A program made the translations under genes and the position numbers. DNA of 6,999 nt, taken from an uncultured Flavobacterium sp. (lineage in GTDB: Bacteria; Bacteroidota; Bacteroidia; Flavobacteriales; Flavobacteriaceae). A model generated the notes under the pieces. It ran no database searches, was not told the DNA's origin, and saw nothing but the letters and a program-made list of their open reading frames with translations. This document shows, in pieces, positions 1 to 5,837 of the stretch. Each line of letters starts with the position of its first letter. The first letter of the stretch is position 1. Where the stretch lies: positions 1 through 6,999 of the forward strand of contig CAMLFV010000142.1 in assembly GCA_946479395.1 (NCBI GenBank). The letters are read 5' to 3'.

Positions 1-60
1 GATTTCTTCAAATCCTGAAAATGAGTTTAAACTTACTACTACAAAAACAATTTTTTTCAT
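1..60 (-). CDS. 5' end of an unidentified gene (partial, runs off the window)
   Basis: An ATG at 60-58 opens a minus-strand frame that stays open to the window edge, giving 20 residues that begin MKKIVFVVVSLNSFSG. It starts 16 bp after the transketolase stop, and the purine-rich stretch AGAAAGAAA lies about 8 bases before the ATG, so co-transcription with transketolase is likely. The C-terminal half of transketolase would be the expected next gene. The start of that subunit, as I know it in this phylum, carries a motif like TRSGFG soon after the start, and this peptide does not match it. The short hydrophobic run could be the first beta strand of a cytoplasmic fold or a weak signal peptide. 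No function can be assigned from 20 residues. Confidence 0.45.
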   Translation of the reverse strand, partial: MKKIVFVVVSLNSFSGFEEI

Positions 61-76
61 ACTGTATTTCTTTCTA

Positions 77-925
77 TTAATAATCACCTAAGGTCATTAA
101 ATTTTGGTATAAAGCATTTTCTAATTGTTCATTATTTGGTGCTTTACCATGCCAAGCGTGTGTATTCATCATAAAATCTACACCGTTGCCCATTTCGGTG
201 TGTAATAATATCATGACTGGTTTTTGGTTGCCGGTTTTTTGTTTTGCTTCTTGCAAGCCGTTAATAACAGATTCTAAATCGTTACCTTTTTCAATGCTTA
301 AAACATCCCATCCAAAAGCTTCAAATTTAGCCTGTAAACTTCCCATGTTTAAAACCTCATCGGTAGTTCCATCGATCTGTTTACCGTTTAAATCTACCGT
401 TGCAATAATGTTATCAACTTTATTAGCCGCCGCATACATTAATGCTTCCCAGTTTTGACCTTCTTGCAATTCGCCATCGCCCATAAGCACATAAACCAAA
501 TTAGCATCGTTATTTAACTTTTTAGCTTGTGCAGCACCTAAAGCAACCGATAAACCTTGCCCTAATGAGCCTGATGCCATACGGATTCCCGGTAAATGAC
601 TGTGAGTTGTTGGGTGACCTTGTAAACGAGAATCGATTTTTCTAAAAGTAGCCAATTCGCTTACAGGGAAATATCCGCTGCGAGCCAAAACGCTGTAGAA
701 AACCGGAGAGATATGTCCGTTTGATAAAAAGAAGATATCCTCGTCTTTTCCGTCCATATCAAAGCCTTCTTTTCTGTTCATAATAACTTGATATAATGCA
801 ACGAAATATTCTGCACAGCCTAAAGATCCGCCCGGATGACCAGAATTTACGGCATGCACCATACGTAAAACATCTCTTCTAACTTGTGTTACCAAGTCTT
901 GTAATTGTTGTGTGTTAGGTTTCAT
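77..925 (-). CDS. tkt: Transketolase, N-terminal (thiamine diphosphate-binding) subunit
   Basis: This is the first half of a split transketolase, which moves two-carbon ketol units between sugar phosphates in the non-oxidative pentose phosphate pathway in the cytoplasm. Its 282 residues match the N-terminal subunit only; one-piece transketolases are about 650-670 residues. Visible landmarks are SGHPGGSLG at 28-36 (His30), the conserved His71 in LSNGH, GHPTTH at 103-108, ASGSLGQGLS at 117-126, the thiamine diphosphate/Mg motif from GDGELQEGQNWEA (149-161) to Asn180 in DLNG, and HAWHGKAP at 256-263. The ATG at 925 fits the usual start of this subunit. It needs a C-terminal partner (pyrimidine-binding and C-terminal domains) to be active, and that partner is not in the window. 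A good promoter lies about 30 bp upstream. Recognition is firm. Confidence 0.96.
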   Translation of the reverse strand: MKPNTQQLQDLVTQVRRDVLRMVHAVNSGHPGGSLGCAEYFVALYQVIMNRKEGFDMDGKDEDIFFLSNGHISPVFYSVLARSGYFPVSELATFRKIDSRLQGHPTTHSHLPGIRMASGSLGQGLSVALGAAQAKKLNNDANLVYVLMGDGELQEGQNWEALMYAAANKVDNIIATVDLNGKQIDGTTDEVLNMGSLQAKFEAFGWDVLSIEKGNDLESVINGLQEAKQKTGNQKPVMILLHTEMGNGVDFMMNTHAWHGKAPNNEQLENALYQNLMTLGDY

Positions 926-952
926 TTATAAATACATAAAATTTACAGTACA

Positions 953-985
953 CAAAGATAAGTTTTTTAAAAGATTGCACACAAA
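953..985 (-). promoter_or_regulatory. Bacteroidota-type promoter for the transketolase gene
   Basis: Read on the minus strand, TTTG (985-982) is followed after 21 bases by TATCTTTG (960-953), which matches the TAnnTTTG -7 element of the primary sigma factor in this phylum. The spacer is two bases longer than the usual 19. Transcription would start near 946-949, leaving a leader of about 20-25 nt before the transketolase ATG at 925. The gap is shared with the divergent MFS promoter. Confidence 0.6.
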
Positions 986-1027
986 AACTTAATGTTTTTG
1001 TTTATTAACAAATTACGTTGATATTAC

Positions 1028-1035
1028 TACCTTTG
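1028..1035 (+). promoter_or_regulatory. Probable -7 element of the MFS/ABC cluster, almost touching the start codon
   Basis: TACCTTTG matches TAnnTTTG exactly and ends 4 bp before the ATG at 1040. No good TTTG lies 19 bp upstream; the nearest TTTG ends at 1000, a spacing of 27. If this box is used, transcription begins at or within a few bases of the ATG, so the mRNA would be leaderless or nearly so. The absence of any ribosome-binding site before 1040 fits this reading. Confidence 0.45.
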
Positions 1036-1039
1036 CAAA

Positions 1040-2251
1040 ATGGAAACTTTAAAATTATACTGGAAAAACTATATTAGTGCCTACCAAGGTTTATCGCAGG
1101 CTACATGGCTGTTGGCATTGGTAATGTTTATAAACCAAAGTGGTTCAATGGTATTGCCTTTTTTAGGCGTTTATATGACCACGGTTTTAGAGTTTTCTTT
1201 AAAAAATGCCGGTATTGTTTTAAGTACTTTTGGTGTTGGTTCTATTTTAGGATCGTTTATTGGTGGTTGGCTTACCGATAAATTTGGATCGTTTAAAATA
1301 CAGGTGAGCAGTTTGTTTTTAAGCATACCTTTTTATTTGATACTGCCTTTGTTTGATACTTTTGAAACCCTTTGTATTTCGATCTTTTTTTTAAGTTTAA
1401 TTAAAGAATTGTTTCGTCCGGCAAACAGCGCATCGGTTTCATACTACGCGAAACCCGAAAACATTACCCGAGCTTTCTCATTAAATCGTATGGCATTGAA
1501 CTTGGGTTATTCAATTGGTCCTGCTATTGGTGGATTTTTGGCTGCAGTTTCTTATAACTTTTTGTTTTACACGAATGCGTGCATGTCTTTTATTGCCGGT
1601 ATTTTGTTTATTTTCTATTTTAAAAACCGAAAAGGCAATACGCCCGAAAAAGTAGTATCGAAAAAAGCCGAAGACATTGTGAAGGTAAAATCGGCTTATA
1701 CCGATGTTAAGTTTTTACTTTTTAGCAGTTTTATTGCTATTTATGCCTATTGTTTTTTTCAGATTTTAAACACATTGCCCCTATTCTATAAAAATGTAGC
1801 TTTAATGAACGAAAAAGAAGTCGGCTTGTTAATGGCATTCAACGGAATTGTGGTTTTTGTGTTAGAAATGGCCTTGGTACATTTTGCCGAAAAAAAATTC
1901 ACGCTTTCTGCAAATATGATTATTGGCAGTTTGTTTTGTGGTGCAGCTTTCTTGGTATTGCTTCCATCGCACGTACAAATTGTTTTATATCTGTCGATTT
2001 TTTTAATATCCATATCCGAAATTCTAATAATGCCTTTTGCATCAACCGTAGCTGTAAACCGTTCTGTTTCAGCAAATCGTGGATCTTACATGGGTTTAAA
2101 CGGTATTTCATTTTCAATGGCATTTGTAACATCACCTTTAATTGGTACATTTATCGCTCAAAATTACGGGTTTAACAACCTGTGGATTTTTAACTGTATT
2201 ATGATAGCCATTGCAAGTATTGGTTTTTATTTTGTAATGAAAAAAATGTAG
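1040..2251 (+). CDS. Major facilitator superfamily (MFS) transporter, drug-efflux-like
   Basis: This is an inner-membrane secondary transporter of 403 residues, the usual length for a 12-helix MFS protein. Hydrophobic segments sit near residues 22-45, 57-77, 90-104, 108-122, 153-172, 175-194, 224-245, 262-282, 290-308, 313-333, 352-373 and 380-400. A basic loop (about 195-222) separates the two six-helix halves. The loop after helix 2 has the family signature GGWLTDKFGSFK (75-86), and NLGYSIGPAIGGFL (154-167) in helix 5 resembles the antiporter motif C. These features suggest a proton-driven exporter of the DHA1 type, but the substrate cannot be read from sequence. The ATG at 1040 is kept because the N-terminal amphipathic stretch leads straight into helix 1. 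The ABC ATPase gene begins 3 bp after the stop, so the two are surely co-transcribed. Confidence 0.9.
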   Translation: METLKLYWKNYISAYQGLSQATWLLALVMFINQSGSMVLPFLGVYMTTVLEFSLKNAGIVLSTFGVGSILGSFIGGWLTDKFGSFKIQVSSLFLSIPFYLILPLFDTFETLCISIFFLSLIKELFRPANSASVSYYAKPENITRAFSLNRMALNLGYSIGPAIGGFLAAVSYNFLFYTNACMSFIAGILFIFYFKNRKGNTPEKVVSKKAEDIVKVKSAYTDVKFLLFSSFIAIYAYCFFQILNTLPLFYKNVALMNEKEVGLLMAFNGIVVFVLEMALVHFAEKKFTLSANMIIGSLFCGAAFLVLLPSHVQIVLYLSIFLISISEILIMPFASTVAVNRSVSANRGSYMGLNGISFSMAFVTSPLIGTFIAQNYGFNNLWIFNCIMIAIASIGFYFVMKKM

Positions 2252-2254
2252 TTT

Positions 2255-3019
2255 ATGACTGTTTTTAAAGTTGAAAATTTAAGTATTGGTTATAAAGACA
2301 AAACGTTGTTTAGTAATTTGAATTTCGAAATTAAAACCGGAATTCTTACATCGTTATTGGGAAGCAACGGAATAGGAAAATCGACTCTTTTAAAAACGAT
2401 TTCGGGTTTATTGGATAAAAAATCAGGTACTGTTTTTATTGATGATAAAAATATCGATACTTTTTCTATTGCCGAATTTGCCAAAATGGTAAGCGTTGTG
2501 CTTACGCATGAAAATGTAAATAAAGATCTTACCGTTTACGAATTGGTTAAATTAGGCAGACAACCTTACACCAATTGGTTAGATAAATTAACCGAAGCTG
2601 ATGAAACTTTGATAAACGCTACACTGCAAGATTGTGAAATTATCAATTTAAAAGATCGAAAATTATCGCAGTTAAGTGACGGACAATTACAGCGAACCTT
2701 TATTGCAAGAGCTGTCGTTCAAGATACTCCTTTTATATTTTTAGACGAACCTTCTACCCATTTAGATTTGTATCATAAAGTAAAACTGTTTAAACTGCTT
2801 AAAAAGTTATGTATCGATAAAAAGAAATGTATTTTATTTTCTACCCACGATTTAGATTTGGCATTGCAGTTAAGTGATGATATTATGTTGTTGAAAGATG
2901 AAAAATTTTATCATGACACTACAAACAACTTAATTAACCAAGGAGTTTTTGACCGCTTTTTTGATACCGATGATATAGTATTTGATAAAGAACGAAAACA
3001 GTTTTTGATTAAAACTTAA
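2255..3019 (+). CDS. ABC transporter ATP-binding protein, FecE-like (iron-siderophore/haem/B12 type)
   Basis: This is a 254-residue cytoplasmic ATPase of the type that powers FecCD/BtuC permeases importing iron-siderophores, haem or cobalamin. Motifs in order are Walker A GSNGIGKST (36-44), the signature as LSDGQ (140-144) in place of LSGGQ, Walker B FIFLDE (160-165), the D-loop STHLD (167-171) and the switch histidine in STHD (His198). GRQPYTNW (101-108) resembles other FecE-like proteins. The Q-loop region reads VVLTHEN (81-87), so a Thr occupies the place where a Gln is expected; my recollection is that FecE relatives in this phylum often share this. The start at 2255 is 3 bp after the MFS stop. 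No permease or binding-protein gene is in the window, so it either serves a permease encoded elsewhere or has a role linked to the MFS protein. Family assignment is firm; the substrate is inferred. Confidence 0.9.
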   Translation: MTVFKVENLSIGYKDKTLFSNLNFEIKTGILTSLLGSNGIGKSTLLKTISGLLDKKSGTVFIDDKNIDTFSIAEFAKMVSVVLTHENVNKDLTVYELVKLGRQPYTNWLDKLTEADETLINATLQDCEIINLKDRKLSQLSDGQLQRTFIARAVVQDTPFIFLDEPSTHLDLYHKVKLFKLLKKLCIDKKKCILFSTHDLDLALQLSDDIMLLKDEKFYHDTTNNLINQGVFDRFFDTDDIVFDKERKQFLIKT

Positions 3020-3042
3020 TATCAACAAACAATTATTTATTT

Positions 3043-3645
3043 ATGAAAAATTTACTCTATATAATTATAATTACATTTTCTATAAATTCACAATGTAAAG
3101 CTCAAGAAAAATCTTTCACATATAGAAGCAATTTTGCAAATCAAGGTGAACAAGAAGATTATTGGGCTGAAAAATTGTTTTATGAACAATATAAGAAAAA
3201 TATATACGAAAAGTTTGAAGGCGAAATTATTGAAATAGATAAAAATAATATCAAATTTAAAAATAAAATCTTAAGTGGTTATTTTTCAAAAGAATATAAA
3301 CTCATTTTTGCAAGTGGGCTTTTTTATCCTCAATTATTATCAGGTGATGAAGTTACTCCAAGAAAAAGTCAAGAAGAACTTAGCAAGATGTCAAATACTG
3401 AACTTTTCAGATATCACATGACACAAAATGATACTCTCTCAATTGGTGAATTTGAAGAACTAAAGTTTCTTAGCACATTACCAACTATAAAACGTTTTAG
3501 ATTTTGGGAATACAGAAATTGGTCAAATCCGCAGGTTTATTTTATAGAACTTACAAATGAAAATGCAGACAAAACAACTGATTTACAAGAATTCATAAAG
3601 GGAGCTACACTAACATTTGTTAAAAATGGCTGGATTATTTTATAA
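3043..3645 (+). CDS. Small exported protein of unknown function
   Basis: I do not recognise a family for this 200-residue protein. Residues 1-21 form a signal peptide: a short basic start (MKN), a hydrophobic core LLYIIIITF, and a likely signal peptidase I site after CKA (18-20), before QEKSF. Cys18 is not in a good lipobox (preceded by N-S-Q), so a lipoprotein is less likely. The mature part is charged and rich in aromatic residues, with no further membrane segment, so it should be periplasmic or outer-membrane associated. The sequence GEIIEIDKNNIKFKNKILSGYFSKEYKLIFASGLFYP (two pieces, about 60-78 and 79-96) looks like alternating beta strands, and the end TFVKNGWIIL looks like a natural C-terminus. 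It begins 23 bp after the ATPase stop with no clear promoter, so it may ride on that transcript. It is more AT-rich than the two genes before it. Confidence 0.75.
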   Translation: MKNLLYIIIITFSINSQCKAQEKSFTYRSNFANQGEQEDYWAEKLFYEQYKKNIYEKFEGEIIEIDKNNIKFKNKILSGYFSKEYKLIFASGLFYPQLLSGDEVTPRKSQEELSKMSNTELFRYHMTQNDTLSIGEFEELKFLSTLPTIKRFRFWEYRNWSNPQVYFIELTNENADKTTDLQEFIKGATLTFVKNGWIIL

Positions 3646-3680
3646 AATCAGACAAATATATGTGGACTCATAAAATTAAA

Positions 3681-4012
3681 TTACAAGTTACTATTATGCT
3701 TTTTATTTAAAGAAACATTCTGCATTGTCCATTTAATTTTTTCTTGGAACGGATGTTTTCTCACAGGGCAATCGGTTTTACTACAGATGTGGCAGGAGTA
3801 TTCTTTAGAGTCGTCAATTATTTAAACAATTTCTCTACAATGTTTCCAATTTCAACGAAATCTCCGTGCTTGTTAACCGATCTTTCCTCGGTATTGTCAA
3901 GTTGACTTCTTTAGTATGGATAGACCAATAGATAGTTTTTGTCGGGGAAATCTTTGTTAAGTAATTCCGGAAAACAACTCATTTTCGGAAAATAAGATGC
4001 ATGCTTTTCGCC
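3681..4012 (-). pseudogene. Remnant of an unidentified protein-coding gene with a CxxC...C cluster
   Basis: On the minus strand, one frame from about 4012 gives EKHASYFPKMSCFPELLNKD and on to VYPY, is interrupted by TAA at 3913-3911, then continues in the same frame as RSQLDNTEERSVNKHGDFVE to a TAA at 3820-3818. Shifting frame at 3818-3821, the reading resumes at once as IDDSKEYSCHICSKTDCPVR and ends at a TAA at 3683-3681 after 45 residues. The three pieces look like one protein broken by a stop codon and a frameshift; the residue mix is protein-like and the last piece has three cysteines spaced CHIC and KTDC. The upstream end runs into a REP-like repeat next to the transposase remnant, so the original N-terminus is missing or was never joined to this piece. 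No family was recognised. The plus strand of this stretch shows no convincing frame. Confidence 0.45.
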
Positions 4013-4040
4013 ACCCGATGGCGCGGATCTGCAATCCGTG
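4013..4040 (-). repeat. REP-like palindromic element, copy 1
   Basis: On the minus strand this 28-bp element begins CACGGATTGCAGATCCGCG and ends ATCGGGT. Its core CGGAT...ATCCG folds into a 5-bp hairpin. A 26-bp relative lies at 4649-4674 in the opposite orientation, differing by two substitutions in the core and a 2-bp gap. The two bracket the transposase remnant, as REP sequences bracket their RAYT transposases. The element also falls inside the open frame that runs on from the transposase C-terminus. Confidence 0.65.
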
Positions 4041-4042
4041 TC

Positions 4043-4606
4043 TATGTTTACCCCCATAAACACTACCTCAACTTCCAGATCATTATCTAAACCTGCATAA
4101 TTAAGTGCAGAACAGAAATAATAATCTTCTGCATTTACAACCACTTTTTCTTTTACAGGATTTTTGATGGATGTAGCTTATCTTCTCTTTTATAAATGAA
4201 TTAGAATAAACAGATTCTGCATGGTAGCCATCTTGCCAAATCTTGTATTGTTGTGGTCGTTTTAAATGTGCACAAGCTTCGGTAAAATATTTTAACATCC
4301 ATTCTCGTCTGCTTTCGGGTTCACTTATTATGGTTTCTATTATTCTTTTACTTGTGTACTTTTTAAGATCACGCATTATTTCTGCTAATGTTAAGATTCC
4401 TGCACTTTTTACAAAGCAAATGCAAATGACTGTGCATTAAAACATAAACATAGATTTCTAAACCTTTATACTGTTGACAATGTCTTAATGCATCTATAAT
4501 TACATTATTTTTGATTTAGCCGTGTAAAAATATCTACCCAACCTATTGCTGTTATGGTTATAAAATATACACTGCTACTATCTGTTGCTTTGTATTTTGT
4601 TGACAT
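4043..4606 (-). pseudogene. Decayed REP-associated tyrosine transposase (RAYT, IS200/IS605-like Y1 family)
   Basis: Four minus-strand pieces join into one transposase. Piece A (ATG at 4606 to 4508) gives MSTKYKATDSSSVYFITITA then GWVDIFTRLNQK, stopped by TAA at 4507. Piece B (4503-4408) gives VIIDALRHCQQYKGLEIYVY then VLMHSHLHLLCK. Piece C (4406-4164) gives SAGILTLAEIMRDLKKYTSK through IWQDGYHAE to ISYIHQ. Piece D (from 4162) gives NPVKEKVVVNAEDYYFCSAL then NYAGLDNDLEVEVVFM. Each junction is repaired by removing one base: within 4504-4507, in the A5 run 4406-4410, and in the A5 run 4161-4165. HLH in piece B is the HUH metal-binding motif; the conserved tyrosine should lie in piece C around WQDGYHAE. 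The repaired length, about 190 residues, fits a RAYT. With three frameshifts no active enzyme is expected. The C-terminal limit is uncertain because the last frame runs into the REP copy. Family recognition is by remembered motifs. Confidence 0.85.
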
Positions 4607-4648
4607 ACTACACTTTTATTTCAATGAACTTCTTTTATTTATTTAGCG

Positions 4649-4674
4649 CACGAATTGCAAATCCGCGATCGGGT
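4649..4674 (+). repeat. REP-like palindromic element, copy 2
   Basis: This begins CACGAATTGCAAATCCGCG and ends ATCGGGT. The core CGAATT-GCA-AATCCG forms an imperfect hairpin with one mismatch and a 3-nt loop. It is the inverted partner of the element at 4013-4040 and lies 43 bp upstream of the transposase start codon. Both copies share the ATCGGGT tail, which may be the conserved foot next to the hairpin that RAYT enzymes recognise; that role is inferred. Confidence 0.65.
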
Positions 4675-4714
4675 AGATAATCTGGATGATCAACATAAAA
4701 AATTGTTTATTGAG

Positions 4715-4767
4715 AAAGGGTTCGGTAAACAGGTAGTATATGATGGCAGTGTTTACCGAACACCTTT
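4715..4767. repeat. Long inverted repeat with 12-bp perfect core
   Basis: GTTCGGTAAACA (4720-4731) is the exact reverse complement of TGTTTACCGAAC (4750-4761). The stem can be extended by AAAGG (4715-4719) against CCTTT (4763-4767) after a one-base bulge at 4762. The loop is 18 nt. The right arm ends in a T5 run, so on the plus strand it could end transcription, though the loop is long for an intrinsic terminator. It could equally be an operator or the end of a small element. Confidence 0.5.
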
Positions 4768-4831
4768 TTAAACCCCATTATTTTCACCTAAGACACTGAT
4801 TTTAAGCAATAAATAGATGTTAAAAAACAAT

Positions 4832-4863
4832 AAAAAAACGAGCCATTTTAAAAATGACCCGTT
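4832..4863 (-). terminator. Intrinsic terminator of the tRNA-His operon
   Basis: On the minus strand, AACGGGTCATTTT (4863-4851) pairs with AAAATGGCTCGTT (4849-4837), allowing two G-U pairs, and is followed by seven T residues (4838-4832, the first of them also closing the stem). The innermost A-T pairs probably open into a small loop, leaving a stem of about 10-11 bp. It starts 3 bp after the 3' end of the second tRNA gene. On the plus strand no T-run follows, so it acts in one direction only. Confidence 0.8.
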
Positions 4864-4866
4864 AAG

Positions 4867-4941
<75 letters not shown>

Positions 4942-4959
4942 GTGTAGGAGTTTTATTTT

Positions 4960-4980
4960 AAAAGCCAACTCTGAGCTTTT
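4960..4980 (-). other. Small hairpin between the tRNA-His genes
   Basis: On the minus strand AAAAGC (4980-4975) pairs with GCTTTT (4965-4960) across a 9-nt loop, directly after the 3' end of the first tRNA. The stem is short and mostly A-T and is followed by AAAATAAAA instead of a T-run, so it is more likely a processing site or attenuator than a real terminator. Confidence 0.3.
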
Positions 4981-4981
4981 G

Positions 4982-5056
<75 letters not shown>

Positions 5057-5074
5057 GTGTTTGTTTAACGAGTG

Positions 5075-5105
5075 CAAATATACAGATATTTCAACGCTTC
5101 GCAAA
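5075..5105 (-). promoter_or_regulatory. Perfect Bacteroidota promoter for the tRNA-His pair
   Basis: Read on the minus strand, TTTG (5105-5102), exactly 19 bases, then TATATTTG (5082-5075) match the TTTG-N19-TAnnTTTG consensus with no mismatch. The transcript should start near 5068-5070. The -33 element lies only 15 bp past the bshB1 stop and no terminator intervenes, so read-through from the menF-bshB1 transcript could also reach the tRNAs. Confidence 0.8.
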
Positions 5106-5120
5106 CATTTTTTTAGTTTT

Positions 5121-5837
5121 TTATTTCAAATCTGCTAAGCTGTTGACTGCCACATATCTTTCTACCGTAAAACCTTCTGCATAATCGGCAAAAACCAATC
5201 TTCCTAAATCTTTTGCACGATATTCTACACTTTCGGTAAAGTTTTTAGTTGCAATTGGCGAAGCCGGTTCTTTTGAATTTGGATCGTAAAATTGAGAACT
5301 GTATGCCATAACAGCATCTATCTTTTTCTGCATAAATTCAGAAATATCAACAACAAAATCGGGTGTAATGTTTTTCCATTGTATGTAGTGATAAACTAAT
5401 TTTGGTCGCCATTCAGTCTGACTAATTCCATCAATTGAAGTTTCAATTCTTCGTAATCCCGATAAAAAACAAGCATCAGACACCAATTTACTTCCTTTAC
5501 CATGATCAATATGTCGGTCATCGATTGCATTACACAAGACGATTTCCGGTTGATATTTTCTAATCATTTTAATGATTTCTAACTGATGTGCTTCATCATT
5601 CAAAAAGAAACCATCTCTAAAATTAAGGTTTTCTCGAACCGATACTCCTAAAATTTCTGCCGCTTTAGCTGCTTCCATATCTCGAATTTCAGCCGATCCG
5701 CGTGTTCCTAATTCGCCTCGGGTTAAATCTATGATTCCTACCTTCTTTCCTAACGAAATTTCTTTTGCTATTGTTGCGCCGCATCCTAATTCAACATCAT
5801 CTGGATGCGCTCCAAATGCCAATATATCTAATTTCAT
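5121..5837 (-). CDS. bshB1: BshB1: N-acetylglucosaminyl-malate deacetylase of bacillithiol synthesis (PIG-L/LmbE family)
   Basis: This cytoplasmic zinc hydrolase removes the acetyl group from GlcNAc-malate to give GlcN-malate, the second step of bacillithiol synthesis after BshA and before BshC adds cysteine. Its 238 residues are the usual length. The family signature AHPDD is at 10-14, with likely zinc ligands His11 and Asp14 and the third ligand His112 in RHIDHGKG (108-115); Asp13 would be the general base. TRGELGTRGS (39-48) and YSSQFYDPNS (179-188) agree with the BshB1 branch as I know it. The ATG at 5837 overlaps the menF stop as ATGA, so the two are translationally coupled. BshA and BshC are not in the window. 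Family is certain; the exact substrate rests on resemblance to BshB1, and a related PIG-L deacetylase such as a mycothiol-conjugate amidase-like enzyme is the main alternative. Confidence 0.92.
   Translation of the reverse strand: MKLDILAFGAHPDDVELGCGATIAKEISLGKKVGIIDLTRGELGTRGSAEIRDMEAAKAAEILGVSVRENLNFRDGFFLNDEAHQLEIIKMIRKYQPEIVLCNAIDDRHIDHGKGSKLVSDACFLSGLRRIETSIDGISQTEWRPKLVYHYIQWKNITPDFVVDISEFMQKKIDAVMAYSSQFYDPNSKEPASPIATKNFTESVEYRAKDLGRLVFADYAEGFTVERYVAVNSLADLK

Larger units (their letters stand above)
4628..4771 (+). pseudogene. Possible 3' remnant of an unidentified gene
   Basis: One plus-strand frame is open from 4628 to the TAA at 4769-4771. After crossing the REP element it reads DNLDDQHKKLFIEKGFGKQV and ends VYDGSVYRTPF, which is protein-like in composition. 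There is no plausible start codon or ribosome-binding site, and the upstream end is cut by the REP element and the transposase remnant, so if real it is only a C-terminal tail. The inverted repeat at 4715-4767 overlaps it. I recognise no family, and a 47-codon open frame in AT-rich DNA can arise by chance. Confidence 0.25.

Noticed and set aside
186..458. Plus-strand open frame of 90 codons
   Set aside because: It lies wholly antisense within the transketolase gene, which is certain.
1786..2175. Several 75-79-codon frames on both strands
   Set aside because: All are shadows within the MFS transporter gene and lack starts, motifs or a separate composition.
3911..4376. Two minus-strand frames (3911-4144 and 4101-4376) as separate small genes
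   Set aside because: They overlap in different frames and join into one transposase after removing one base in the A5 run 4161-4165; the start at 4144 is only a GTG within the body of the protein.
4243..4440. Plus-strand open frame of 65 codons
   Set aside because: It is antisense to the transposase remnant, whose reassembled minus-strand protein matches a known family; the plus frame has no protein-like features.
4649..4767. Integron attC or phage attachment site
   Set aside because: The paired arms lack the attC core sequences, there is no integrase gene, and the repeat at 4649-4674 pairs instead with the copy at 4013-4040.
3646..4860. A hidden defence or novel multi-gene system in the large gap
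   Set aside because: Both strands show only the RAYT remnant, its REP copies, short gene debris, one inverted repeat and the tRNA terminator; none is an intact gene.
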